A DNA stretch of 64,000 nt from Vitis vinifera. Taxonomy: Eukaryota; Streptophyta; Magnoliopsida; Vitales; Vitaceae. The DNA lies in assembly GCF_030704535.1 (NCBI RefSeq), contig NC_081822.1:4579001-4643000 (forward strand), written 5' to 3'. Every line of letters begins with the position of its first letter. Position 1 is the stretch's first letter. The notes under the pieces are model-generated. The model did not search any database. It was not told where the DNA came from and saw nothing but the letters and a program-made list of their open reading frames with translations. Shown piece by piece: positions 34,665 through 48,241 of the stretch. A program made the translations under genes and the position numbers.

Positions 34665-36733
34665 GCCCCAGGAGAGAGGGTCAAACAAGTTACTTATATT
34701 TATATATATATTAAAGACAGAAGTCAGAAGTCAAATAAATGCTGCAATATTAATATATGTACAGCTGTATCAGAGAGTAACTAAAGGTCAAACTTGGCTC
34801 TCTCCTTTATCTAGGTTAACCCACCTGTCCTCCATACTTCACGGCAGGTGCCTAATGCTTTTCATAGGAGATGTACAACAGATTCAATATTTACACAATT
34901 ATCAACTTTTAATTACCTACCCCTTTAATATATTACTCTTAAGCAATATAAACGATATACAAATACCTATTTTTGTAATGCAGTAGGATCTTGACAATCA
35001 ATTATTTGGTCCTGATCCTGGAACCATGTATCAACAGCCGGTCACCCTTTAAAAATCATGAATTAGACAACCCATGCTTTTTTCGGACAAAAAACAACCG
35101 ACAAGGGATTTCCACAACTTTTTCTAATGGATGAACATACCTTTTCTGTATCTCTTTATGTACATAAACCAATAATTTGGGCAGTCCAAAAGCTTTGCGG
35201 ATTCTATGTGGGGCTAAATGGTATCATTCATCTTCTGTGTTGGCCCGCAGTCGACATGGCACAAGAACTTCACAATTTGTACTGGTATGGAGTTTATTTT
35301 CTTATTAAGAATGTTTGTCCAAACCGATATGATATATGGTTTGTATTTGTGAAAGAAATATCTTCAAATTCTGAAAAGGCATAAACCTAACCCCGCCGCA
35401 AGCTAAAAGTTGACCAAAGAAAGTCGATAAGCTTTTAAAACTCGTTCCAAGTTGTCGGATGTCCACACCTATATATTATTATTTATAGGTGTGCGAATGG
35501 ATGAGAAATCTATTATATATGATGTTAATGGTTAAGTCGGACCCATACAAACAAAAGATGAAGTCGGTATATATAATGGAAACAAAGAGGTGGAAACAAA
35601 GAGGTGCTAATCGCTATGAATTGAAGACAGAATGCATCCACCCCATACAAAAATGTCGACCATAAGATGAAATAAAATATTTAGAGAAGATAAATGTGAG
35701 GGCGGTGACAAGATTGAGGAGCTTAAAACAATGATTAAAATATAGGGATATTTCAACGATGTGTCTGTGTCGATATGAGCTATTTACATGCTGTCCGGCG
35801 AGTTGAAGCTTCAACCATCCACATTACTGTTGAGGCAAGTTTTCCCCTTGTTAATAATCTTACACTATATATATATATATATTAAAAGTTTTCATATACA
35901 CTAAATATTTAAACAATTAATTAATTATATTTATTTTATAATTAAATACAAAATTTTCATTTAATTGAGTAATAAAAAGTTTTTAATATCATTAATATAT
36001 TAATTAAATATTAAAAAATTATACATTTATCATCATTTATTTTATATCATTTAATACAATTAAATTAAATATATTATAATTTTAATATTAAATATATTTT
36101 AAAATTAAATATATTATAATCAAATATCATAATATTATTATCGAATAATATTTGATGTAATTTAATAATTAATATACACTTTTATACATATGTATTAATT
36201 TATTCAATAAAACAAATTTAAAATATCTATTACATTTCTAATTTAATTTTTAAAAACTTTATTTTATATTTTTAAAAGTTTTGATCAATTTTAAGTCGAT
36301 CAATTTTTTGTATCAAAATATCCATCAATATATTTTCGATATATCCGTAAAATCGAATTATCGATATATTAGTGATTACCGATAATTTTATCATTGGCTT
36401 AAAAGAGAAGTGATGCTATGGGACCAAAAAAAAAAAATCTGATCCTGTGAGAGATTCCTTGGGGGGTCTGAATGTTTTTGCTGGCTTCCTTTGCCATTCT
36501 TTCACGTACCTTATGTTCGCATTCCTGGAAAGACAACTCCCATTTTCATTCTTTCCTTTCATTCAATCATTACGAAGACCACAAACTTCAGTATTGTACG
36601 GCTTTATCTGGGTCTAAATTTTCTGGTCATTTTCTTGATCCTTCCGTGAACCATTGGAACGCCATGGAGCTTAACTTCTTGTTTATATATATATATATAT
36701 ATATGAACATCAAATGCAGGTAAGTTAGGACAT
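34665..36733. other. UGT4 upstream region and rest of unit A before the retroelement
   Basis: It contains one copy of the promoter segment that is doubled in UGT5 (about 34,740-34,862). About 435 bp (34,998 to about 35,440) is absent from unit B. The uninterrupted site AGAGGTGCTAATCGCTATG at 35,600-35,620 is where the Mutator-like element sits in unit B. A very AT-rich tract at 35,860-36,400 is also missing or replaced in unit B. A conserved stretch at 36,440-36,700 recurs at 53,180-53,430. No gene assigned. Confidence 0.6.
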
Positions 36734-37505
36734 TGTAGGGACCCCTCCCTCCGAGACACGTGGCACGCATCTTACAGTGACACGTGGCACGCATTGTCAT
36801 CCAGGTCATTTTCATCCGGACCTTCTCATAAAGCACAATGGCACGCTTTTCCGGACTACCTCAAGGAAGATCAAACGACACTTATAAGCATATCATCCGG
36901 ACGATTTACACAATGCATCCGGATGATCAACATAGGCCGTCCGGATACAATGGTCCGGACCACTAACTAAAGTATAGCGAGTCTTACACGCTATCACGAC
37001 AACCAGCCATGGCCCACGTCCCATCACCTGCAGAGTGAAAGGACGGGTTGAGGTGACAACAAGTCACTTCCCACGATCATTCTACATGATCACTTCCCAC
37101 GATCATTCTACATGATCACTTCCCACGATCTCTAAGCAGCAGCATCACCTACCACGGTTTCTGACAGCCGCCAGTAGGGTGGCGATGACCATGCTGCCTC
37201 CGAATGTCATCATGACAAACATAAAATATCTCCTCGCCATTAATGAGAGGAACAATACTCCTAGCACTATATATGAACCTTCGCACGAAGAAGAAGGTAA
37301 TCTCCAGATACCGAGTAAAAGGCCAACTGATTTATATCTCCCTCTCTAGCCATGGCTAACAAAACCATTAGAGAGTGCGTCCGGACACTCTGTCCGGATG
37401 CCTTTTTGCAGGTATAACGACTGAATCAAGAACCTTTGTGTGTTGAGATCGCGTCTCCATCCATTTGGCAACTACGTGGAAGCCCAGGAGTGCGAGGTAT
37501 TAACA
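36734..37505 (+). repeat. 5' LTR of the Tat-like element
   Basis: 772 bp, longer than its partner because of extra copies of short internal repeats: a doubled CACGTGGCACGCAT segment, an additional TCCGGATG stretch and an additional CTTCCCACGATC unit. Eight or more TCCGGA/TCCGGAC motifs cluster in the first 250 bp and again near 37,380-37,400. Confidence 0.95.
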
Positions 37506-40500
37506 TTGGCGCCGTCTGTGGGAACATTTTTACTTTGATTCAGTCACCAAAAAAGATGGCTACACCTTCCCGAAGCCGATCATCTGGTAAAGGAGTGGAT
37601 GGATGATAATTTTGAATGACGTCAAACCATCGAAAGAAGACAGTTGGCAAGCGAACGACAACTAAAAGCTCTCCTCCAAGAGACAGAAAGATTGAGAGAA
37701 GAAAACACTGTATTACGTATCCAGGTTTCAACATCAGGGCCTCCTCGACGTCGGCATTCAAGGGGCCAAGTAGCAAACTCGAGGCCTCAGTAAGAGCCGG
37801 AATCAATATATCCTGGGACAACAGGGGCTATCCCAGGGGCATGCAACGTAAGGCCTCACGAGCCACGCACGCCTATGCCTCGAGCTCCCCGTGATGAAAG
37901 CTCAGACTCTACTCACTTTTCAGCAAAAAGACAACGTGATAAAAAATCACAGTTGTCAAATTCGATGCGCGCAAGACTAGGCCCGCAAGAGCCTAGAAGA
38001 TCAAGGCCACCAATGGCCACAACCTGGGCACCACGCCCTGACCCCATGGCCACCCCCATGGTGCAAAACGTTCACCCGCATCGTGACCCCGTAGTCACCC
38101 TCGTGATGCGGAACGTTCATTCGCACCCAGCGGAACGACCAGCTGGGAGAAACATCCCAAACGAGCCGATCATTGGCTCCATCAGCAAAAGGCTGGATGA
38201 CATGCTCTCCACGCCTTTTTGCTCTCATATCATTAATTACGAGCCCCCAAGGGGATTCCTCGTACCAAAGTTTTCCACATACGATGGAACCAACGATCCC
38301 TTCGATCACATCATGCATTATCGACAGCTTATGACGCTCGATATTGGCAACGATGCACTGCTATGCAAAGTATTTCCCGCCAGCTTACAAGGACAGGCCC
38401 TCTCATGGTTTCATCGCCTACCTCCCAACTCTGTTGGCGATTTCAGGGACCTGTCCGAAGCTTTCGTGGGACAATACTTGTGCTCCGCACGACACAAGCA
38501 AAATATCAGCACCCTGCAGAACATAAAAATGCAAGATAACGAATCCTTGAGGGAATTCGTGAAGCGATTTGGCCAGGTCGTGCTTCAAGTAGAGGCTTGT
38601 AGTATGGATGCTGTCCTACAGATCTTCAAGCGAAGCATCTGTCCAGGCACTCCATTTTTCGAATCACTGGCTAAAAAGCCTCCTACAACGATGGATGACT
38701 TATTCAGACGAGCCAACAAATATTCAATGCTCGAAGATGACGTACGTGCAGCCACCCAGCAAGTTTTGGTTGCCGGACGGCCATCTAGAAGTGATGCGGA
38801 GAGAAATACTAAGCCTTCGGATCGACCAAAGCCGTCTGACCGAAGGCAGGAAGGGCCAAGTCGCTCGGAAAGGCCGCCTCTCACACCTCTTTCCATATCA
38901 TATGAAAAACTTCTCCCCATGATCCAAGGCTTGTCTGACTTCAGGTGGCCAAGACCCCAAGGAACAGACCCCTCCACAAGGGATCATAGCAAGAGATGTG
39001 TCTTCCACAAAGATCATGGCCATACAACAGAGACATGCCGAGCTTTCCAGTTTCTGGTCGAGAGGCTTATAAAAGCAGGGCATTTGAAGCAATACCTCCG
39101 ATCAGATAATGGAGAAAGGGACGCATCCCAACATCACAACCCCGGGGCCCCTAGGGCCCCAACTGCCCCCAAGGCCATTATAAACTATATTAACGGAAGT
39201 CCATCTGATGAGGAGTACGACTCTAGGCGAAAGAGACAAAAATTGTTGCGGGCCGCATCAATACGCGAACGCATCAATTCCATCCGACCTGGGCTAACTG
39301 GAGGGGGCCCTCGCCCCATAGATGGGACAATCATTTTCCCACCAGTAGATCCCACCAGGACACTGCAACCACATCGCGACGCCCTCATCCTGTCCCTGGA
39401 AATTGGGGGCTTTGATGTGCGGCGTATCTTAGTTAACCCAGGCAGCTCGGCCGATCTTATACAAGCATCAGTCGCTAGCCACATGGGACACAGTCTCACA
39501 GTCCTTGAAAACCCTGGACAAATCTTGTCCGGATTCAACGGATCGTCAACTATATCTTTGGGAGACATTGTACTGCCGGTCCAAGCTGGCCCAGTCACTC
39601 TCAACGTGCAATTCTCGGTAGTACAAGAGTTATCACCCTTCAATATCATCTTAGGGCGCACATGGCTACACTACATGAAAGCCATCCCCTCTACATATCA
39701 TCAAATGGTGAGTTTCATCACCAGCGAGGGGCAGATTGACCTGTATGGCAGCCAGTTAGCCGCTCGCCAATGCTATCAAATAGCACGAGAGGCAGGGGCC
39801 AACCAGGAGGATGCATCTCCCCCTGAACCCAACATTGCACATGACCAATAGCAATTATTGGGTCGGGCGGACAAAGATCCCCCGGCAGCAGATCCTTTAC
39901 AAACAATCCAAATTTCGAAGGAAAGCACTCACCTTACAAACATCAGCTTCCTCATGACAGCCGAAAAAACTCAGTGTATGCAAAACATTCTCAGACAGAA
40001 TCATGACATCTTCGCATGGGCACATTCTGATATGAAGGGAATTCATCCCTCTATTGCATCTCACAGGCTTAACGTCTTTTCAACTGCCAGACCCGTCCGG
40101 CAGAAAATTAGGCGTTTTCACCCGGATAGACAAAAAGTCATCCGAAATGAGATGGACAAATTGCTCGAAGTCGGATTCATCAGAGAAGTTTCTTATCCGG
40201 AGTGGTTGGCAAATGTAGTGGTGGTACCCAAAAAAGAAGGAAAGTGGCGAGTTTGTGTAGACTATACCAATCTCAATAATGCATGTCCAAAAGACAGTTT
40301 TCCCTTGCCACGAATAGATCAGATTGTGGATTCCACGTCCAGGCAAGGGATGCTCTCTTTCTTGGATGACTTCTCCGGATATCATCAAATCCCCATGTCC
40401 CCGGACGATGAAGAAAAGACAGCATTCATAACGCCACACGACCTCTATTGCTACAAAGTCATGTCATTCGGACTCAAAAATGTTGGTGCCACTTATCAAA

Positions 40501-43262
40501 GATTGATGACTAAAATCTTCGAACCTCTAATAGGCCACACGGTAGAGGTATATATTGATGATATCGTGGTTAAAAGCAAAACCCGAGAGCAGCATGTCCT
40601 TCACTTACAAGAAGTTTTTCACCTCTTACGAAAGTATGGCATGAAGCTAAATCCTTCTAAATGCGCATTTGGCGTAAGTGCTTGCAAATTTCTGGGATTT
40701 ATGGTCAGCCAAAGGGGCATAGAAGTCAGCCCGGATCAAGTCAAAGTAGTCATGGAAACACCCCCTCCCAGGAACAAGAAGGAGCTACAACGACTCATAG
40801 GCAAGCTCGTCGCACTAGGGCGTTTTATAGCCCGCTTCACTAATGAATTGCGACCCTTCTTCTTGGCAATACGAAAAGCTGGAGCACATGGATGGACGGA
40901 CAGTTGCTAGAACGCTTTCGAAAAGATTAAGCATTGTCTTACGCAACCGCCCATCTTGAGCAGCCCCATTCCAAAAGAGAAATTGTATATGTATCTGGCG
41001 GTATCAGAATAGGCAATCAGCGTCGTTCTATTCCGCTGCCCCTCGCCCAAGGAGTGAAAACCTATCTACTACGTCAACAGGGCATTGGCTGACGTAGAAA
41101 CCAGATATTCAAAAATGGAGCTAACAGCCTTAGCCCTTCGAAACGCTGCTCAGAAGCTCCGCCTTTATTTCCAAGCTCATCCAGTGATCGTACTAACTGA
41201 CCAGCCCCTTCGCAATATTCTGCACAAGCCAGATTTAACCGGGAGAATGCTACAATGGGCCATTGAATTAAGCGAATTTGGAATCGAATTCCAACCTAGG
41301 TTGTCCATGAAAGGCCAGGTAATGGCTGACTTCGTGCTAGAATATTCCCGAAGACCCAGCCAACACCACGAATCAAGTAAACAAGAATGGTGGACTCTGC
41401 GAGTTGACGGAGCCTCACACTCATTCGGCTCTGGAATTGGGCTCCTACTACAATCCCCAACTGGGGAACATTTGGAGCAAGCCATCCGGCTGGGATTCTC
41501 TGCCTCTAACAATGAAGCAGAATATGAGGCTATCTTGTCCGGATTGGACCTCGCCCTTGCTCTATCCGTCTCCAAACTCCGAGTCTACAGCGACTCACAA
41601 CTCGTGGTAAAGCATGTCCAGGAGGAATATGAGGCTAAGGACACACGCATGGCGCGATACTTAGCTAAAGTAAGAGAGACTTTGCAGCAATTCACCGAAT
41701 GGACAATCGAAAAAATCAAGCGAGCTAACAATAGGCGCGCTGACGCCTTGGCTGGCGTAGCTGCCTCCCTCCCTATCAAAGAATCCATTCTATTGCCCAT
41801 ACATGTGCAACTCAACCCCTCTGTCGCAGAAAGTTCCACCTGCAATACCATTGAGGCACCCCAAGCGGACGGCCAAGAATGGATGAATGGCATCACATAA
41901 TATATCCGGACTGGAACTTTACCAGGAGATCTCAAACAGGCACACAAAGTCCGGGTGCAAGCTGCCCGTTTCACCCTGATTGGGGGGCACCTATACAAGC
42001 GATCCTTCACAGGACCTTACCTTCGATGCCTAGGGCATTCAGAGGCCCAGTATGTGTTAGCTGAGTTACACGAAGGAATATGCGGGAATCATTCAGGAGG
42101 ACGATCTCTGGCACATCGAGCCCATTCACAGGGATATTATTGGCCAACAATGAAGAAGGATGCGGCAACATACGTCAAAAATTGTGACAAATGTCAAAAG
42201 CATGCTCTCATTCCACATATGTCATCAGCAACATTGAAATCAATATCAAGCCCATGGCCCTTCGCACAATGGGGCATGGACATAGTAGGACCTCTCCCAG
42301 TTGCGCCTGCCCAAAAGAAATTTTTGCTCGTTGCCACAGATTATTTCAGTAAGTGGGAGGAAGCTGAAGCATATGCTAGCATCAAAGACAAGGATGTCAC
42401 CAAGTTCGTATGGAAAAATATTATCTGTCGTTTTGGAATTCCCCAAGCCATCATAGCTGACAATGGTCCACAATTTGATAGCATTGCATTCAGGAACTTC
42501 TGTTCGGAGCTAAACATCCAGAATTCATACTCCACACCGCGATATCCTCAAAGTAATAGGCAAGCAGAAGCCACAAACAAGACCCTAATCACTGCCTTAA
42601 AGAATAGGCTTGAACAAGCCAAAGGAAAATGGGTCGAGGAGCTACCCGGCGTCCTATGAGCCTACCGAACTATACCCAGACGGCCAACAGGAAATACTCA
42701 TTTCGCTCTCGCATATGGAATGGATGCAGTCATTCCTACTGAAATAGGTCTTCCTACTATCCGGATTGATGCAGCAAAACAGAGTGATGCAAACATGGAA
42801 TTAGGAAGAAATTTGGATTGGACGGATGAAGTGAGGGAAAGCGCGGCCATCCGGATGGTAGATTATCAACAAAGGGCATCAGCACATTACAATCGCAAAG
42901 TGAGGCCAAGAAGCTTAAAAAATGGTACGCTAGTCCTTAGAAAAGTTTTTGAAAACACTGCTGAAGTCGGTGCAGAGAAATTCCAAGCTAACTGGGAAGG
43001 ACCCTATATAGTGTCTAAGGCAAGTGAAAGTGGAGCCTATTATTTACAAAAGTTAGACGGGACTCCATTACTTAGACCATGGAATGTGTCCAATTTAAAA
43101 CGGTACTATCAATGAAAAAGAGAGACAAAAACAAATAGAAGAAAAAGACATATTTTATTGATATGTATCAATGAATGTACAAAGAGGTCTTCGGACCACG
43201 AAAATACAAAAAAAAATTACAACAAAAAGTTGCAAAAAGACAAAAGCTATCAGGGAGCAGCC

Positions 43263-45691
43263 TTAAAGTTTCTTCTCTTCACCCGGAGGAATTGAAGGGA
43301 CATCCCCCTTTATGCCATTCTTCTTCATACAGCAGCGATAACCGAAGATGAAGGTGTCATCCACTTGTTTTTGGTAGTCCGCTTCAAGTTCCTCCCTCTC
43401 TGCAGCAAACTCCCGTTCTAGCTCTTCTTTTTGCGCTGTTAAGCGTAGCTGCAAATCTTCTTTTTGCTTCTTTTCAATAGAAGCCTCTGTCCGGAGTTGC
43501 CTCACTTCCCCCCCCCCCCCCCCCCCCATCCGGGCTATCTCATCCTCTGCCTCATGCAGACGGGCAATCGATGATTCCTCCCGGTCCTTAGCCTCAGCCA
43601 ATTTCGCCCGAAGGGCTTCATTGTCCTCTCGAACGGTGGATAAGCTGGCCTCAGCCTCCGCCAGTCTCAGGCGCAACTGATCTTCAGCATCTTTGCGCCG
43701 AGTGGCGAAGGTCTTCATATAATCAGTGGTCCGCAGCAGGTCAGTGAAAAGATCGTATTGATTGGCCATACCACGGAGACCACTCACCAGCTGCAGGCAA
43801 ACAGACAAACAAGAAAAACAAAGTTATAAATCACACCACAAACACATATCAGAATGAGAAAGATTCAAGGAACACAGAAAAGTATACCGACTCCACCATC
43901 TCGAACATCTTGGCTGAAGGCATAATACTGGTCAAGCTGGGTGGAATCTGTTTCAGCTTATCTTCCAACTCCGCATAGCTAAAAGGGCTAGCGGAGGTGC
44001 AAGACGCATCATTAACAGGATCCCCGCCTGATGAGGCAACAGAAGGAGACTCTGGTTCCGGATTCGGTGCCTTAACATTTACGACCGAATGGGTCTCCCC
44101 GGGTGCAACCTCAGCCGGGACCATTACAAGGACGACTGGAGGCTCAGTTGTCATCTCCACTTCGCCCCCCTCCGGATGAGCGTCGTGAGCGGATGAGCAA
44201 CTAACTTCGATCTCTTGTTAACGATCTTGAAGCCACCCGAGGAGTCCGGACCTCTGATTGCGCGCCGAGCGCGGCCTCTTCGAAGGTGGCCCCTTCACCA
44301 GAACAAGAGTCAGACGGTCCGGATCGTCCGAGGGCTGACTCTGGCTTTCGATCCCCGCTTCCTCCATCGGGTCCGCACAAACGGCTTCAACTGCATCGAC
44401 ATCCGGATTAGGGGAGTCCGGATGGTTGATGGATGCAGCTTCCTCAGCCAGATTAGCCAGACGGGCAACCGCTGCCAATGAGGTACTTGAGTGGTTCAGC
44501 CCCACGACGTGTCCGGAACCGCTTGAGATAGAATGAGGAGCAGGGTTCACTAGCTCCTCTATTATTACCTCCGCCTCGTGGATAATTGGCGGAGGAGCAA
44601 ATTCTTTGGGAGGAGTGGGCTCCTTCACTCCCTTCCCATTCTTCACCAGCTTCTTCTTTTTCGCTGGAGCTTTATTTGGCGGAGAGTCTGCGTCGCATTT
44701 CTGTCTGGGAGCCTTCCGAAGGGTCCCTTCGTTTTTCTTCTTCTCCTGATTGTCCAAGAGCGCTCGGCGTTTTTCAGCGTCAGCCTCTTTTAACGCCTGG
44801 TAAATCGGGAGATCTTTCACAATGTAATGCTCCCCAGGCACTACCTCCTTTGGCATCTTCTTGGGGAGAATGTTGATGACATACTCTTGGGGCTCTTGGA
44901 CGACCGCCATCAGGTTCCGTGCAGTCAGCAGCATCTTGCACTGCCTCTCCTTGGCGTCTATTTCAAAACACTTGCTGAGACAGGCAAAAGACGCATTTCC
45001 ACCCAATCCACGAGGTAGCCCCTTTTTTCCGGACCTACATTAACAGCAGCAAAGGTTGACAATACCATCCGGAGATATCAACAAGAAAACAACAAGGTAA
45101 AAATCCGGACAAAAGTCGCAAAGCAAACTTACCCGGAATCGCTAAGGAATAGTTGGGAGAGAAGGGCCTCACCGGATGCCTCGACCCCGCCCACGCACCC
45201 CGGACCATCACGTGTCTCTTCGCCCCTCCATTCGTCGAGTCTGGCAGTTCCGTCACCAATTGAAGGGAGGGCAGGTGCGCGGACAGGCTGAAGATGTCAG
45301 TTTTCGCCTTCTTCAGCGAATACACGAAAAACACCTCCAGCAGCGTGAGGTCAAGGTTGTACAGCATGTTTATGATGTTGCATCCCATCAGCACCCGGAC
45401 GATATTGGGGTGAATGAAGACTGGTGGAATCTTGGTGAAATGGAGGAATTCCTTGAACAACGCCGGCAGAGGCAACCGGAGCCCCGCATAGAATTGTTCC
45501 TTCGAGAAGATGACGGTATCTTGTTCAGCTTTCTCAGTAGATACGACATCTTTCCAATTCAAAAATTCCACAATCACGCCATTTGCAATGCAGAATCGAT
45601 CCCGGAACTCCTTTACGCTCAGTTTGTCTGTAGGTTTCTCATGAGCGTCGCTGGAGTGGGCAGATGAAGTAGCTTTCTGCTTTGAAGACAT
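43263..45691 (-). other. Antisense coding region of the Tat-like element
   Basis: Between integrase and the 3' LTR the reverse strand holds several long open segments. One is a heptad-rich coiled coil (43,263-43,808: RLAEAEASLSTVREDNEALR, then REELEADYQKQVDD). One is rich in charged and low-complexity stretches with a Lys-rich putative nuclear signal (KKKKLVKNGKG), and one begins MSSKQKATSSAHSSDAHEKP. The segments may be exons of one transcript. Extra reverse-strand frames at this position are known from Tat-lineage elements such as Grande; their role is not established. Treated as part of the fossil. Confidence 0.6.
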
Positions 45692-46401
45692 TTTCTAGCC
45701 CGAGGTTGAACTGAAACCTACATGCAAGAAATGCAATAGTCAAACACAGCCAACCAACCCCACAAACCCTAAACGATAACAAACACTCGGAAAACCTCGC
45801 ACCAACAGTATACCTATTCCAAAATCTTTGACTCTACCCCAACAAGAAACCCCCGACCTACAAAAACCACAGGGGGGCAACTGAAACCCTTAAAACACCC
45901 AGTCACAAACAACACTCGCCCAAACAAGCCAACAACGCCAAAGCGTACAAAAGGAAAGAACAAAGCATAAAGAATACGTACCGAATGTCAGAGAGAAGCA
46001 AAGGTTGCAGATCGCAAGGCAAGCACCGTCAAAGCGCAACAAATCACCGTAAAAAATTCTAGGGTTTTCACTCAAAAGAAGCAACAATACGCACAAGGTT
46101 GACGAAGAAAGCTATCTCAGAAAAACGCAGTAGAAAAAAGCAACAGTGAGCACAGTATGCTATTTATAGGGGGACATCCCCTCGGAAAGCCAAACGTCCA
46201 ACAAACGTCATCATTGAAACGACATACTGCCTGGGAATACCCAGAGTCGGCGGCTCATCATAAATGCCTTTTTGGCTCTCGCACCCCCACTCGCCACGTG
46301 GCCCAACCAGACAAAAAGTCGATTTCGGTTTCAAAAAACCAATTATTTTTAACCCGCCCATTTTTGCTCGGGCAAAATAGGCAAGTTAAAAAGGGGGGCA
46401 T

Positions 46402-47102
46402 TGTAGGGACCCCTCCCTCCGAGACACGTGGCACGCATTGTCATCCGGGTCATCTTCATCCGGACCTTCTCATAAAGCACACATGGCACGCTTTTCCGAA
46501 CTACCTCAAGGAAGATCAAACTGCACTTATAAGCATATCATCCGGACGATTTACACAATGCATCTGAATACAATGGTCCGGACCACTAACTAAAGTATAG
46601 CGAGTCTTACACGCTATCACGACAACCAGCCATGGCCCACGTCTCAGCACCTGCAGAGTGAAAGGACGGGTTGAGGTGACAACAAGTCACTTCCCACGAT
46701 CATTCTACATGATCACTTCCCACGATCTCTAAGCAGCAGCATCACCTACCACGGTTTCTGACAGCCGCCAGTAGGGTGGCGATGACCATGCTGCCTCCGA
46801 ATGTCATCATGACAAACATAAAATATCTCCTCGCCATTAATGAGAGGAACAGTACTCCTAGCACTATATATGAACCTTTGCACGAAGAAGAAGGTAATCT
46901 CCAGATACCGAGTAAAATGCCAACTGATTTATATCTCCCTCTCTAGCCATGGCTAACAAAACCATCGGAGGGTGCGTCCGGACACTCTGTCCGGATGCCT
47001 TTTTGCAGGTATAACGACTGAATCAAGAACCTTTGTGTGTTGAGATCGCGTCTCCATCCATTTGGCAACTACGTGGAAGCCCAGGAGTGCGAGGTATTAA
47101 CA
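46402..47102 (+). repeat. 3' LTR of the Tat-like element
   Basis: 701 bp, starting TGTAGGGACCCC and ending GTATTAACA, directly followed by the GACAT target duplication. It is collinear with the 5' LTR except for short-repeat copy number. Confidence 0.95.
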
Positions 47103-48241
47103 GACATAGGACACGAAAGCTACAGGAAAATGACATTAGATGAGATTTTTCTCAATTTGGAAAGCGGATTATACAATCTTTTCCATAGTTTGAGGCTAAA
47201 GATATTTTGAGCTTTAACCCTCGCAATTGTTTTGATCATGTTTAAGAAAATTAATTAGATGTGTTGATCTAATTCAAATCTTCAATATTGTACCAACTTA
47301 TATTGTAATTAAGTATTTTTGCTTTCTTTCTTTAGAATTTTCCCTAAACCAAACACAACCTTAGCTATTTGTAATTCTACAAACCTAAAAGAGTTGAGAA
47401 TCTAAGCATGAGTTTTTTTTTTTTTCTCTTTATGGAAATAGAAAATCTAGTGGAATAAGTGGCGATTTTGTACCATACCAGGTGTACAAAATCTTTCCAA
47501 ATATACAAATTTGAAAATAAATTTATTTTTATTAATTTAAAATTTTGAGAATACGACCCTTATTTTATCTTCTAATTTTTTTAATAATTAATATCTAACA
47601 ATTAATTAAGCTTAGGCTTTGATTTGGGCATATGACACATGTCATGATCCTATTTAAACACACAGATGATATGTCATAATTAGTAACAGAAGGAATTTAA
47701 AGAACTTTAATATGTTAATAAATGAACAAAATTTTAAATTTCTTATCTTTTAAAAAAAAATTGCTTTATTTAGTTTCTTTTGAATGGACTCTATATGACA
47801 ATTTTTTTAGTGGAATATTTATCTTGGATTTTATAGAACAAAATTTAAAATGTTTAATTGATAATATAGGATCATAGTTGAAACAATAAAATTTATTTAT
47901 CACTTAAAAGAATTAATTAAATAAATTTAATAGAATAATAAAAAATTTGTTAGGAATATTTGAATTTGAAAAACCTTTAAAGATCCAAAGTTTGTTATGA
48001 AATATTCTTAATAGTTTTTTTTATCAAAAAAATATATACTAACTAAAAGTTTGAAGTACTTTTTATATGAAGAACACAGCATTACAAAATATCTTCAATA
48101 TTCAGGTACAGCATGAATATTTTTTTATTTCGTAAACAATACGTCAGACTATAGAAAACAACAAATGAAGCATCCAGAGCAAAATAATAGACGAGTCAGA
48201 GTTCGCTGAGTTGGGACATTGAAGAAAGGAGTGTCTAGGGT

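Larger units (their letters stand above)
36734..47102 (+). mobile_element. Ty3/gypsy retrotransposon, Tat-like lineage, 10.4 kb
   Basis: LTRs (36,734-37,505 and 46,402-47,102) run TG...CA and are flanked by GACAT on both sides (36,729-36,733 and 47,103-47,107). A TGGCGCCGTCTGTGGG primer-binding site follows the 5' LTR, and a polypurine tract AAAAAGGGGGGCA precedes the 3' LTR. Parts in order: gag and protease (37,875-39,851), reverse transcriptase (about 39,900-40,800, with FLDDFSGYHQIPM and YIDDIVVKS), RNase H followed by a second RNase H-like domain (about 41,000-41,800; WTLRVDGASHSFGSG, NNEAEYEA), integrase (about 41,950-43,110), then a reverse-strand coding region (43,263-45,691). The double RNase H and the antisense region point to the Tat branch. 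Pol is broken, by about three interruptions. The LTRs differ mostly in short-repeat copy number with perhaps 2-3% substitutions by eye, suggesting an age near one to two million years. Confidence 0.93.
32801..47997. repeat. Tandem duplication unit A (carries UGT4)
   Basis: The left edge TGAAATATTCTTAATAG at 32,801 corresponds to 47,998, where unit B begins. The unit runs through UGT4 and its upstream region, is interrupted by the Tat-like retrotransposon (36,734-47,102), and resumes at 47,103 with sequence matching 53,491-53,873 and then 55,693-56,210. Without the retroelement it is about 4.8 kb. Identity to unit B is very high by eye. Confidence 0.88.

Noticed and set aside
35127-35384. 85-codon open frame in unit A
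   Set aside because: Lies in the 435-bp segment absent from unit B and matches no family I recognise.
43508-43529. Poly-C tract as a regulatory element
   Set aside because: Simple homopolymer inside the retroelement; no further structure.
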